A DNA stretch of 64,000 nt from Dryas octopetala (Eukaryota > Streptophyta > Magnoliopsida > Rosales > Rosaceae): NCBI GenBank assembly GCA_963921425.1, contig OY992839.1, positions 1,366,501-1,430,500 of the forward strand, given 5' to 3'. This document shows positions 35,066 through 48,147 of the stretch, piece by piece. The notes beneath the pieces were generated by a model. That model saw only the letters and a program-made list of their open reading frames with translations. It searched no databases and was not told where the DNA came from. The stretch's first letter is position 1; the number at the start of each line of letters is the position of its first letter. Made by a program: the position numbers and the translations under genes.

Positions 35066-38000
35066 ATGTCTTCTCACCCCACCCACCACCTATTTCTCTC
35101 TCTGCCTTCTTTGTCTCCCAAACTTCCCACCTCTTCTTCTCGACCCAACTATTTACCGGCCGGTGAGTGCTTTGCTTAATCAATTCCCAATATTTGTTTC
35201 ATAATTCTTCATCATCATGATCATCATGATGTCCATTCCATGTCACTCCTTCTTTGCTTTCCCTCCTCTTTCAAGCTTTTCATATACAGGGAAAAAAAAA
35301 AAAAACCCAAAGCTTTTTCATTTTTTCTATCTCTCTCTCTTTTTTTGTTGGGTCATTTATGATTATGTGGGGGCAGTTATAACTTATAATCAAGAAGTGG
35401 GTATTCTTTTGGCTTAAATTCTCAAAGTGGGTATTTTTGCTTTCAAGATATATTTCTTATTTCATTAATCTGATATTGGTTTCTTTTTTCTTTGCTTACA
35501 TAATTGTTCTATCTGGTTTCTGGGAAATTGAAGAGAGAAAATCGAAATGTAAACTTGTTCGAATTTGATTCTTTCTGTCATGGATCGTTAAGCATATACA
35601 AAATATATACATATGTATTGTTGCATGCATGATTTGAAGATGTTCCTCTTAATTCTGATATTCATGAAGATGATTACTGTCTCTGTTAAAGCAGAACAGA
35701 GAGAGAGAGCATTCTGCATTTATTTGTTGGATTCTCCTGAACATTAGCAACCTCGTGTATATCCCTATCCAAGCAACTGCCACATAGGCCACTATTATAT
35801 ATTTATACAAATATTGTTGTCTTATTCTTTATCTATAATCGAATTAATATTTTATTATGTGAAAGGAAATTAAATTAATTTTTACCATATCTTGTTGCAA
35901 ATCCTCACTGGTCACTACCTACCATCATTCTTCATTCTTAATTTGCAGGTGTTTGGTTGCTCGGGGATAAAGACAAACGAGTTTCTCTCTCAAAATGCAA
36001 TGCTGTATCCAAACCTCGCACTCAAGGTATAAAGTTTATATTCTTGTTTTTATTTTCTTTTTCTTTTGAAAAAAAGAAAGAAAAATTAAAGTGCTTTTTT
36101 ACTGTGAGCCATCTATCTAGCTGCTGGAAACGAACAACATAGAAACACATGTACATTTCAATGATTTCATATATACATCCACATAGCATTTTCCTAATGA
36201 TCAATATATATATATTTATCGTCCTCTCCTGTACGTCTTTGTCCAGATTACGCAGACGTGTTACAAAATGGTCTGCCAGTGATAAAGTGGCACGAGATTG
36301 TGGAGGATGACATACAAGACGATGAACAAGCTCATCCAAAGGTACTAGTACTCCTTAATCATCAATTAATTAATTAATTAATTAATTTAATCAACTTTAT
36401 TAATTGATATTTTATATTTTGAATTAAGGTTGGTATATCGAAAAAGATTAAGGAACATGTGGAGTCAATAAAATCGATGCTGGGGTCAATGGAGGACGGA
36501 GAGATCACGGTGTCGGCTTACGACACCGCGTGGGTGGCGCTGGTGGAGGACGTTAACGGAGGCGGGGATTCGCCTCTGTTCCCGTCCTCCCTCCAATGGA
36601 TTGCCAACAATCAGCTCCCGGACGGTTCCTGGGGCGACAAGGAAATTTTCACCGCTCATGATCGGATCATCAACACCTTGGCATGCGTTGTCGCTTTAAA
36701 ATCATGGAATCTTCACCCAGACAAATGTGAAAAAGGTAATTATTTTTTATTTTTATAATTGGAATGATAATAAATTAATAATAATTATTAATGAGTACTG
36801 CAGGTATGAAATATTTCAAGGAGAACTTAAACAAGCTTGGGAACGAGAATGCAGAACACATGCCGATCGGGTTCGAAGTCGCTTTTCCCTCGATTCTTGA
36901 AATGGCTCGAAGTTTAAACCTCGAAGTACCTGATGACTGTCCAGTGCTGCATCAGATTTATGCCATGAGAGATTTAAAGCTGACAAGGTAGTTTCACAAC
37001 CCAAACGTTACTCATCATTATCTGCAAAAAGACATTTTTGGTCCCACTACTATCCATACTATCCATATGATATGGATGAGTCACACTTTGGTGGTTCTAT
37101 TATGTCGATTGAATTTTTGAAGGATTGTGTTTTTATTAATGTTGTAATCAGGTTTAATTTGTCAAAATTGAGATAAAAATGCTGATGTGGCACTACCTAA
37201 TTGGCTAGGAAGTAAACAATTTTGACAAATTAAACCTTACTGCAACACTAATGAAAACACGACCCGACAAACGTACAAATTGAAACTACGGAATCAAAAT
37301 GCAACTTACCCTAAGTACAGGAAACATAAGTGACTTTACGCCCATTATTTTTGCAGCCTTTCACAAATTTAATTTATTTTTATATAAAGTATAAACAAAG
37401 TAACCTTATCCATGCAATATATAATTTGGTCCCCCAGGTGTGTATGCATGTAATTATGAGCAAAAAATTTACTTATCACGCTGCATACGTTTTATGTCAG
37501 TACTGTTACATACAAATTTTCACTGTTACTTAATTTAATGGTGGGTTTAGAATACCAAGGGAAATAATGCACAAAGTGCCTACAACGTTGCTGCATAGTT
37601 TGGAGGGAATGGCAGGTTTAGACTGGGAAAAGCTTCTAAAATTGCAGAGCGAAGATGGGTCCTTCTTGTTCTCTCCGTCCTCCACTGCCTACGCGCTCAT
37701 GCAGACCAAAGATCCAAATTGCATGTCGTATTTGAACAGAGCAGTTACCAGATTCAATGGGGGAGGTAATTATTCTTTTTTAACTTATTCACTGCAGTGC
37801 ATGCCTCTTGTGATCGACTCCAACCTCTCCCTCATCAGTATTGAATTAACCCAAGCTTTTATATATGGGTAGTGTATATTTAATATTTCTTGTTTTCCGT
37901 TTCAGTCCCTAATGTCTACCCAGTGGACTTGTTTGAACACATCTGGGCTGTGGATCGGTTACAGCGATTGGGAATCTCTAGGTATTTCCAGCCGGAGATT

Positions 38001-41000
38001 AAGGAATGCATTAACTACGTCTACAGGTACAATACTACTTCACATAGGGGGTAAAAAATACTAAATGGAGGAGAATATTCGTTCGACAAGCATCTAAATA
38101 TTGGATCACTAATCGTTAATTAAGCATCTGAATATTCATTCATTAAGTGCTTAAATGGCCTGTGAGATCTCGCTTTTATTCCGATTAAGTGTATCTGGAT
38201 TCGTTCGTTGAGTGCTTAAATGGTCTGTCAGATCGTGCATTTATTCCAATACAACATGTATCTGTTAAGTAATATATGTTCATTAAGTGCCAAAATACGG
38301 AGTACGAGAGAATATTCAACCTTTAAATCTAATATTTATTAAGAGTTTAAATAGTGAGTCAGATTGCGCATTTATTTCAATACAACATTGTGCTACATAC
38401 TATTTTTGCATATAGTGATAGTATACATAAAATGAAATTAACATACACGGTACAAAAATTTACTTTATTTTAATATATTTCATATTTTTTTTGGCCATTA
38501 ATATATTTCATTTAATTATAGATATTGGACTGAAAAAGGGATTTGCTGGGCAAGAAATTCGGAGGTTCGTGACATTGATGACACTGCGATGGGATTTAGA
38601 TTGCTAAGGTTACATGGCCACGAGGTGTCTGCTGGTAGGTTTTAAATTTTAATTAGGGACACGTGCAATAATATCTAAAAACTACTGCATTATCCATTAT
38701 TCATTGAATATATTAAAATTTTCTAATTAATTAATGATAGTTATTTGTGCTGCATGCATGTAATTAATTAATTTGTTGCTGATGGGGACAGATGTGTTTA
38801 AGAATTTCAAAAAAGGGGGTGAGTTCTTCTGCTTTGCTGGACAATCCACGCAAGCTGTGACTGGGATGTACAACTTGTACAGGGCTTCTCAAGTGGGGTT
38901 TCCAGGAGAGACGATTCTTGAGAATGCTAAGGAGTTTTCAACTAAATTCCTTAGAGAAAAACAAGCTTCGAATGAGCTGCTAGACAAATGGATCATAATG
39001 AAGGACTTGCCTGCTGAGGTATGAATTATATATGATCCACATCATCCACGTACTATGTTAGTTCTTATGAATTCAATTTCCAACGTAAGATTACATTTGA
39101 TCTCAATATAAGTTCGGGTATGTACATATTTAAGTCAACTCACTCGATGACATGAATTCTATTTTAAAAATAAACAAGCTAGCTTACGTAAGTTAATTGA
39201 CAATTCAAAAATAACAAGCTACCTTACGTATCGTAAGCTAGATTTATTTATTTTTTCATAATTTGTGAATAAATAAACATACGTTACATAAGAAATGCGA
39301 TGAATAAAGTTAAAAACGAATCAAACGTGTCAAATGAGCATAAAACCGTTAAACTTGAATTTTATTTTCTTGTTCATTTTTCATATATATCAAACCATAA
39401 TGAATATCAAAAAATAAAAAAGAAATTTATTTATTTTTATTATGAATTAAATTAATATCAGGTAGGGTACGCATTGGAAGTTCCATGGTATGCGAGCTTA
39501 CCTCGACTGGAGACGAGATTCTACATTGAACAGTACGGCGGCCAAGATGACGTTTGGATTGGCAAGACTCTGTACAGGTACCAATTAATTAATCTTAATT
39601 ATTTTCTATTTTTGGTTTGCACATTTTTAAATTCTGACATTCGTCTTATATTGAGCTACTTTTCTTACATATATTGTAAGAATTTAATGAATCAAATTAT
39701 ATATATACGCCCCTATAAGGGGACAACATGTGGGACCATTCCCAAGAATATGTAAAGGCTAATTAATTATGATTCTACCGTTTCTACGTAAGTTTCTTCA
39801 TTTAGATATTTGATATTCTTATTTTGAAGTTTGATTCTAATTAACCACTGTTTATTTCAGGATGCCCTACGTTAACAATAATGCCTATCTCGAGCTGGCA
39901 AAAATTGACTACAACATTTGCCAAGCACTACATCTCATCGAACTGGACAACATTCAAAAGTAACCAAACAAAACCAAATTCCTTAATCATTCTTACAAAT
40001 AAGTTCCTTTATGGTCCAAACATGGTATGACATACAAACATACAAACATATCTAGTAGTGAAATTTATAAGTGGAAAACGAATCTATTAAGATTTAAAAA
40101 TTTAAAACGTGTTTGTATGTCATACGTGTCCGTATAGTAAAATTTTCCTCTATTACACGTTATTATCATTTTTTGTGACTATATATGCCATATTACATGC
40201 AGGTGGTACACAGAGTGTAAACTTGGAGACTATGGATTGAGCAGAAGCACCCTGCTCATGGCTTATTTTCTAGCGGCATCCAATATTTTCGAACCCGAAA
40301 GAGCGAACGAGCGACTTGCATGGGTTAAGACCACATCTTTAATAGAGACCATTGCGTCTCACTTCAAGGAAGAAACTTGTACTTTTGAGCATAGGAGGGC
40401 CTTTGTAAATGAATTCAGAAACCATTCCAGTATGCGAGACTATGAGGTTGGAAGGTACGTACGTAATTAAGAACAATACTTGGGTCATCATTTGGGAGTA
40501 TCTCAAGGTCACCCCAACCCCCCAAATTATGATTTCGGCAATGCCAGTACATGATCAGAATCGTTCACTTTTTAGATCACTTATTATAGATTTTATCTAT
40601 AAAAAATTAATTCAATTGAAAATCATTTGGTTATATAACAGTTGTCGATTAAATAAAAAAAAATCAACAGTTTGGTAAAAAAATCACTCTTTAATTGAAA
40701 ACCATCTATTTTTTCTATTTAATTAACAACAGTTATATAATCAAAAGATTTCCGATTGAATTAATTTTTTGCAGAAATGATCTTTAATAGAACGATTCTG
40801 ATTATACACTAACATTGTCAAAATTAAAATTTGAGAGGGTGCGTGACCCAAATATTGTTCCATAATTAACTACTACAAATAATTGTTGTGATGTCTGGTT
40901 TTTCTCTTTGTTTTTCTTCACTTGCCTCCAACACACATTTGTGCTATTTCCACAAGTAGGTTCATCGCTAGGACACCCTACAGTTATACTTTATTGTAGG

Positions 41001-42361
41001 TTAGCTGGTTAGGTCACAAAGAAAAATTGATTTGACTAGTCACTTTGTTATAATCTTGACTAGTTTCAAGATTTCAGATCCACTAACAGTAGGGGTAAGC
41101 ACGCCAGTAATGACTTTGTTCTAATCTTGACTAGTTACCAATGGCTTTGTACATTTTATGATGGAGGATTTGAAACCCAATGTGTTTGATCAAGAGAGAG
41201 TTTAATCTTGTTTGCTCTGATACTAAATTAGACGATCACTATAATTCAAAAGTTTAAGCTATTAAAAAATGAATCAATAGTGCCCCATCGTGATTCATGT
41301 CTCAGCTAAGATCAATTCAAAATCTTATTAGATGCACTAAACATGGGTTGAGACTATTGTGCCCATTTTGATTGAATTTATCATGTCTAGTCCAAGCTTC
41401 CAAAAGAAGTGAAAGACATGGGAAATTTGTGCATTTGTTATTATGCGTGACACCCCTAAAGGAATTTTACATTTACATGTGCTTTGTGTTACAGGAGGTC
41501 GAATACAAACAAGATAGGGCAGGGACTTGTTGGGGCCTTGCTGGCTACCCTAAACCACCTCTCACTGGAGGCAATGGTGGCGCATGGTCAAGACATTAGC
41601 TACCCTATGCGTCAAGCTGTGAGTTTCTCTACCACAACACCCCCCCCCCCCCAAACTTGTTAGGTTTTGACTACCTGCCAAATCTTGGAAAGGACCCCAA
41701 AATCTTTGCGGTTCCATATATGCTCCATCACAAACTATGTGCACAACCTAACTATAGAAAGCTACCATTAGCATTTAGTACTCATCCCAACACTTTAATT
41801 TGGTGTGTTGTGTTTCTTTTTCTCTTTTCTTATTTGTATGTAGTGGGCAAAGTGGCTGCTCAAGTGGCAAGAGAAAGGAGATACGCACCAAGAAGAAGCT
41901 GAGCTGCTGGTGGAAACGATAAACAAAACCGCTGGCCTTTCACTTACAGAGGGGTTGTTGTCCAACCCACAACATGATCAACTTTTGAACATCACTAATA
42001 GAGTCTGCAATCAACTGCGTTGTTACCAAAACCAAAAGCTCAAGGTTAGACAATTCAATGACTAACTCTTTTCCTCCACATTTTAATGTTATGGGGCTGT
42101 GTTGATACTTTTTCGTTTTTTATTTGTCAGGTATGTGACAGTAGCAGGTACCAAACTAATTCAGACATCATGACAAAGGAAATAGAATCAGACATGCAGC
42201 AACTTGTGGAATTGGTGCTCCAAAAATCTTCAGATGACATAGAATCTCTAATCAAGCAAACCTTTTTCGCAGTTGCGAGGAGTTTCTACTATTCAGCCTA
42301 CTGTGACCCTGGAACCATTAGCAATCACATTACCAAAGTACTCTTCGAGAGGGTAATCTGA
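35066..42361 (+). CDS. CPS: ent-Copalyl diphosphate synthase (class II diterpene cyclase)
   Basis: Fifteen exons: 35066-35162, 35949-36026, 36247-36341, 36429-36735, 36804-36987, 37551-37765, 37906-38026, 38522-38634, 38792-39018, 39462-39577, 39861-39959, 40203-40454, 41495-41618, 41844-42044, 42131-42361. They give 819 residues, the normal size. The enzyme turns geranylgeranyl diphosphate into ent-copalyl diphosphate in plastids, the entry to gibberellins. The N-terminus is Ser/Pro-rich (transit peptide). Visible motifs are SAYDTAW (119-125), QLPDGSWGD (152-160) and the catalytic acid motif DIDD (383-386). The residues that match the ent-CPS catalytic base pair are H269 in LLHSLEGM and N328 in VPNVYPVD, which argues for ent stereochemistry and primary metabolism. 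The class I DDxxD motif is absent, as expected. There are no frame breaks. Confidence 0.95.
37075..37313. mobile_element. Foldback MITE-like element in CPS intron 5
   Basis: Inner arms 37126-37172 and 37214-37262 are inverted copies, sharing GGTTTAATTTGTCAAAATTG. Weaker inverted similarity continues outward to about 37075 and 37313. The central loop is about 42 bp. No target duplication could be fixed. It is non-coding and inside an intron. Confidence 0.55.
38060..38390 (+). repeat. Degenerate tandem repeat in CPS intron 7
   Basis: A unit of about 66-75 bp containing TTAAGTGCTTAAATGG, a CTGTCAGATCGTGCATTTATTCC-like segment and a TCTG motif recurs about three times (near 38144, 38208 and 38340). 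Copies differ by 10-30 percent by eye. Confidence 0.5.
40471..40862. mobile_element. MITE-like element in CPS intron 12
   Basis: The left end GAACAATACTTGGGTCA pairs with the right end, reverse-complemented GAACAATATTTGGGTCA. TAATTAA flanks both sides (40464-40470 and about 40863-40869), consistent with a 7-8 bp target duplication. Inner blocks such as CAATTGAAAATCATTTGG and CCAAAAGATTTC-type motifs are also inverted. No coding capacity is present. It lies close to the 5' splice site of a 1-kb intron. Confidence 0.55.
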
Positions 42362-45131
42362 TCTTTGTGTATAGGATTAGCCTCATTAGTCATTGCAAAT
42401 GTTCTCTTTTATCCTTTGGTGTGAGATGTTCTTCTCAAACACAGTGGGAAAAAGAAAAAGGAATAAAATGTAAAAAAAGTCATTCGATGTAGTCCAAGAC
42501 TCCAAAGTAATGACAGTCTTAGATACCCTCAAAAAATGTTTTAGGGAGACATGGACTTGCATTATGCAGCCTGAATAATTATAAATAATACATTAGGTAT
42601 GTGCAAACAAGGGCAGAGGCCCAAAACACAAAAGGTGATGGTTGACATATCAAATGAGTGAACCATCCAATTCTGTCTACCATCCCCCTGTGGCAAATGA
42701 AATGAAAATGTTATAAGAAACGAATATGGCTACAATAATTCAACAATGTAGAGGGGCAAATATCATAAGAAAAGACTCAAAAGTATGAGTTTAATTCTCA
42801 AATTAACCTCACTCAAATCCAATCTATGCATGGCAACGAAATTACAAACAATAGCAGGAAAATGCGTACTATACTTTCACAATCAAGATATATGTTAAAT
42901 CTCCAAGAGGAATTGAGGATTAGATATGCGGTGGTTTGCACAAAATATGATCAGTGGACATATATGGTAAACCACAGAGTTTTTTTGTAAGGAATGTGAC
43001 CTCTTTCAAACTTGTTGGTGTAATGGTTTCCTCATAAGTGCAAGCAAATGACCAATGGCAGACAATGTTGCGTACAAAGACATGAGAAAGTTCGTGGATT
43101 GGTCTTCAATCTCAAGTGGAAATTCACCAAATCCCACATCTTAAGATCTGTTATGAATTGGTTTGAAAAAAAGTGATATTAATCCTTTGGATGTTCTACC
43201 TATTGTGACCTAGTTATATATGTCCTTGCTGGGTTCCAAATATCAAATAAGGGCAAAAGAAAACTATAAACAAGAAAAATATTGAAAGGGAAAACCATGT
43301 CACAAGTACCATTCATAATCATGCTAATGCAGTCAATGAGCCATTAATAATTATTATTGAAGCAAATCCTGTAACACAAAAGTCAGTCATATTTTATGCC
43401 CACATCAAACTCATGAGGTCTACCCATGAATACAGAGGTAGTAGGGTCTACCAAAGCAAAGCCAAAAGGGGGAGATAGAAAGCAATACATGGCTCATGGT
43501 TGGCATCATGATCTCTCTGCATCTGCATGGTAAGTTGAATGATGAAAAGGGAGTGCAAAAAAACAAAAAGTATTTGACAGGATATGGGATTTGGAGGTGG
43601 AAGTGTAATCCTGAGGGCCATGACAGAGTGGGAAAAAAAAGACAAGGGGAATGGGCTTTGAATGAAAAAGCAGAGGGACATGAGGAGGAACATGAAGATT
43701 TTGAGTGTCAGTAGCACAGCAGAAAAAGCCAAAAGGAATGAGTACGACTGGCTGACTGTGGTTTTGGAGAGTAACTCATTTTGGCAAAAGACTCCAATCA
43801 ACTCCAATCTCCATCATTAGCTGCTCTGTGACTTTGATGTCTGGTTGAGTTTTGGAATCACGACGAGGGCACGTGAGGCAGTCGCTCATTGCTTACTGCT
43901 TTGTACTGCAAGCGGCGAACATGCCCACCCACCTTTGTTCGTGGTGGGTACACCCTACAATATCAATCAAATAAATAACAAAGTTTTCATGGCTTTAGAT
44001 ATCACTACTTCATTGTTTCTTTTGCCCTGTCGGTTTGAAATAATTAGACCAACCATTCTCCAATTTCAGTATAAAAAAAGAAATATCCATGACAAATATT
44101 TTATGATCATATTACTATACATATAACATTGAGAGAAAAAAAAAAAAAAAAGTAAACATACATGCAACATGATTCAATATGGACTTACTGGACCAGCTAA
44201 GAAAAATATACTTATTTTTTAAATAATTGCATATTTTTTCTTTTGGTGGACAATAATTTCATTTTTTTTTTTTTGAGAGGTGGCAATAATTCCATATTTA
44301 AAACCTTGGTAAGGTCTCCGAAAAGTCCTTAATTTGACTGGGCCAGATACAACAGCTGGGGATTTGGGCCAACATCAGTTTCCAGCCCATTTGGGCCAAC
44401 TTCAATTTCCATATCAATTGGGTCAGCTTCCGTTTCCAGCCCTTTGCAACTATACGGATCCTGATTACCGGTCCGTGATCATGTTTGCTTAATCCTCTTA
44501 GCACCCATCCCATGAAAATTCATTCTTAGGAAAGCCTATCAATTAAAAACTTCTGGATTTATTCTTGTTTAATTTTTGCACGGCCAGAAAAGTCTTAGAT
44601 ACAATCAAATCCGACCAATTCCATAATTTGCCATGAAAGTTGAGAATGGTTATACAATCAGCAACTACAAAAATGAGCTTTTCAATAGCTTGAAATGAAA
44701 TGCTTCAAAGATTTTCACTTTGCAGAGCATTGGCATACAGATAAGAGAAAAAAAAAAAATTCCAAATACAAACAAAAAGTGAAGTGCTCTACGCAAAGGG
44801 CCTTGTGCGATGAAAATGTGGGATTTTTTTAAATTTTCCGAAAAGTGAATTTAAAAACTTTTCAACCAAGATACAGCAACAAATCTCTCAGGAGACATAA
44901 CAATGACATGAGATTGTGATGATACAAATTCACTTAAACCCACTAAAACTTAATGTCACTACTCTGTTTTAGAAGGGTCATATTCATGAGAAGCACACTT
45001 AAGATTCACATTTTCACATGAGATTCTAAAAGCAGTTTATAGTGCCTAGCTTCCAGATCTTCAAAAGCCATATGCACATGGTAATGCATCATCATCACAC
45101 TTACTAGGCATAAATTCCATAGAAAGCATAT
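42362..45131. other. Convergent intergenic region
   Basis: This lies between the 3' ends of CPS (+) and NAA20 (-). No gene is supported. The longest frame (43448-43807, minus) is hydrophobic with no recognised domain. A short minisatellite lies at 44362-44441. The outermost parts should hold the two 3' UTRs. Confidence 0.5.
44362..44441 (+). repeat. Three-copy 27-bp minisatellite
   Basis: Three adjacent units of TTGGGCCAACATCAGTTTCC type occupy about 44362-44388, 44389-44415 and 44416-44441, with substitutions in the second and third units. Confidence 0.6.
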
Positions 45132-47884
45132 TTAGTCATACTCTAATTCATCGGGAGTAACTGGCCTTTTGAGGGGTATAATTGACTTCTTCTCAACATC
45201 TCGAGATAATGCTTTCCTCATATCTGAAACAGGCAAAAACATAATAAATAGTGAGACCAAAACAGTTTAACATAAAACACATAATGAACATTGTAATTTG
45301 GATGGAAAACTCACCTAACCCATCTTCCTCCCCTGAATAATACCGTAGCACTCGTCTATATACTACATAACTGAGCTGTGGGAGAAAAAAAGGAAATAGA
45401 TAATGAACATCAGCTTGTCCCCTCAGTAATCGCAGAAATAACCAAGTCAGATCAATAACCATCAATTGCCAATTGTCAAAATGTTAAAAGGATAATTTCC
45501 CAAACTGAACTGAACAATAGCTGCCTCTCACAAAACCAGGAAACCACACACACTTGTGTTCTTACTCTTCTTTTGTATGATATGGCCTTGGGTTGGGGGC
45601 TTTTGTTTCCTGTCTGCTTCAGTTCACAGGGTTTTCTTTTTTCCAACCAATTGACAGGGTTTGATAATGCGATTCTCATGGAATTAAGGTTGCATTTGAT
45701 TCGTAAAAATGAAAGCAATTTTCAACTTTTGGAAACTGAAAACTTCTTGGAGTTTTCAAAGAGTGGCCATCTTTCCTATTCATTTTCAAAGAATAAATTT
45801 TAAATGTGTACCACCAAACACGCTTTTCCCATGAGATGGTAAAAATGGATAGTATTCTGGGAATAAATTGAAGTACAAAAAAGACAAAATATTCCATTAT
45901 GCTCACGCATACGATCCCGAAAATATACAGGGGAAATGTTACATTCAATTCAAATTAAGCATAGCAACAGATGCCAAAGAGTATTTTATAATTTTGATAA
46001 GTAAATTCCAAAAGTAAGTAAAGATATATCACCTTTTCATACATCTTTATGGCTGGTGTATTTGATGCTCTCACAAAAAGATCAACAAAGTAACCCTTAT
46101 CACTGCCAAGAGAAAGTTCTTGTTAATGACAGAGCTGAGAAATATAGGAAAAATGCCTTAAAGACTCCAAACATTATAGGGGATTCAATACTTATTCTGA
46201 TAAGAAAAAATAGTATGAGAAAAGAAAAATACAGTTGCCCTGGGCCTAGGTGCAGGTGGAAATGTGTGGGGTGGGGTCAAGATAGGTCTTAGGATCATTT
46301 TACAAATCACAATATGTCTAGTTGAGTCAAGAAAAACAAATTTTGGATTTCTTATTACTGTAACATAATGCTCTGCAAGGAGATGGACAAGTTTAATCAT
46401 GCTTTTATTTCCAACAAACAAAACTACTGCAGCGCAATAACAGTTACATCTTAATCAATATATGTCCCTCTTACATCTTATCACTGAATTCTTCAAGCAG
46501 GTTCATGAGTTTCTTGGCCAATTGCTGCCTGCGATATTCTGGAGCAACAGTTACTGCAGTTACATGACCATGCCATGACTCACCTTGCCCTTCAACCTTT
46601 CCCATAACTGCAACCATATTGGAACCAGGCACCTATTTTAGCATTTATGTATCTATCGGACTAAAACAAAGCAGGAAAAGGAAAAGAAAACAGATGCAAG
46701 CATACTAGCATCAAGAAGAAAGCCAACACGCAGTGGCCAATGAGCCGTATCATCTGTATTATTACATAACATGAATGACTCTAAATTACCGAACATCTCC
46801 TAAGCCTCACTAACACCTCATCTTTTGTAGTAATAAATTTTCTAAACATTTTTGTCAACAATAGGTCATGCAAACAAATCCTATGCACTCAAGAAAACCT
46901 CTGCAAGTAGTAAATTCTTACCACCACCTATGGTAATCAAGAACCCATTTCTTAATCACAGCTCTCTCCTCCCACAACCTCCTCAAAACTCATAAGATAT
47001 TGCCTTTACCAGTTCAGTTCTATTAGTTCCAAGTAGACAGATGACTTCATAGTAAATCTGATAGCCGGATACAACAAACCTAGTAGTTTTTGAAAAGAAA
47101 AAAATGGTCAAATTATGTGCGCTAATTTAAGTATAATCTCAAGCTTGCATAGAAGAAAATCATATTCCCAACTTCTTCTTCACCCTCCATTTTACATTTA
47201 TATTGGAATTTTTTTCAACCAGAATGAAATGGGATATACAAGATTTACCATAATTTATAGGGAGATTTAGAGTTCAGTCCATTTTATGAGTCTTTCTTAG
47301 ACTAAGACCGGTAGTGATTTAGATTTTTAATTAAGTCATTTTATTTTTCTTCTTTGACGACTTTAAGTTAGATTTTAACTTCAAGATTTTGGGTAGACGA
47401 AGCTGTATCTACACCCTAGAAGGGGAAATAAAAGGATTTTCTTCAAAATTATTATGAATTAAAAGGATTTTCTTATAAATTTTATAAGACTCGGGTCTCT
47501 ATCTAAAAACTGTTTTTGTTTTTATAAAGAATCTAAGTTTAATTATCTCTAATTTATATAACAATAAGACAATGTAATTTTCCATGGGCAAAAGCAATAT
47601 CAGAGAGGCATTAAAGAATATAATAGAATGTGGTGCTTACTGTAACCCATGATTCGGTTTCCAGGGGCTTCGGCAACATGAAAATAGTCGGGCCATCTTG
47701 CTAAATAGGTCATATAGAAAGACATATTGAACTGCAACCATCAGATTATTAGGATAAAAAAAATAAAAAAAATGCTAAATAAAAACCAAGAAAACTCTCA
47801 GCTTACGGTTTCAGTGAGATGGTCAAGATTGACAGAAGTGAATCGAAGCAGATCATTGCAGCAAAATCTGCGAATCGTAGTCAT
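45132..47884 (-). CDS. NAA20: N-alpha-acetyltransferase 20, NatB catalytic subunit
   Basis: Exons 47884-47807, 47731-47641, 46607-46475, 46102-46033, 45375-45315 and 45223-45132 encode 174 residues, the usual NAA20 length. NatB acetylates nascent proteins that start with Met-Asp, Met-Glu, Met-Asn or Met-Gln, with the auxiliary subunit NAA25, on cytosolic ribosomes. The GNAT fold is clear: MTTIRRF start, LTETFNMSFYMTYLARWPD (22-40), the HVTAVTVAPEYRRQQLAKKLM acetyl-CoA segment (71-91) with RRQQLA in place of the classic R-x-x-G-x-A, and YVVYRRVLRYY. The C-terminus KRPVTPDELEYD is typical. Intron 2 is about 1 kb and carries a dispersed repeat. It shares a short divergent promoter with PRP18. 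Confidence 0.95.
47262..47560 (-). repeat. Dispersed repeat, copy 2, in NAA20 intron 2
   Basis: Inverse-orientation relative of 32106-32500. The shared blocks run in the expected reversed order from GAGTCTTTCTTAGACTAAGACCGG to TTTAATTATCTCTAA. It is shorter because it lacks the extra internal tandem seen in copy 1. It lies wholly inside intron 2, and the splice sites are intact. Confidence 0.65.
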
Positions 47885-48147
47885 CTTTCTCTCTATCTCT
47901 CTCTTTCGCTCTCGTGAAACTTTGAAGCCCCGAAAGGAACTCAACCCGTACTTTTGGAATAGGTAGGCTAATTCCTTTTAATATACCCGTATTCGAAGAC
48001 CCGACCCGAATATTACGGGTTGCACTCCATTAACCCACAACACAAGATATATCTTTTCCCGATCCGATTGAGAAAGTGCATCGATTTATCATCCTCTTCT
48101 TCCCAAACCCAAGTTTTGAGAGCCTGAGAGACCCATCGAAACCCTAG
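47885..48147. promoter_or_regulatory. Shared divergent promoter of NAA20 and PRP18
   Basis: Only 263 bp separate the two start codons of these head-to-head housekeeping genes, so both promoters and 5' UTRs must fit here. The interval has CT-rich tracts near the NAA20 side and no clear TATA box for PRP18. The arrangement suggests a bidirectional promoter; coordinated expression is inference. Confidence 0.6.

Noticed and set aside
34917..35204. Frame overlapping CPS exon 1 as an alternative gene
   Set aside because: It is a different frame of the same exon and promoter, it does not splice to CPS exon 2 in phase, and it has no domain.
35066..42361. Diterpenoid biosynthetic gene cluster around CPS
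   Set aside because: No kaurene-synthase-like, cytochrome P450 or transferase gene is present within the window; the neighbours are housekeeping genes and the CPS has the ent-specific His/Asn pair of gibberellin synthesis.
43448..43807. Hydrophobic 119-residue minus-strand frame between CPS and NAA20
   Set aside because: No conserved motif, no intron partner, and T/C-rich composition; most likely chance.
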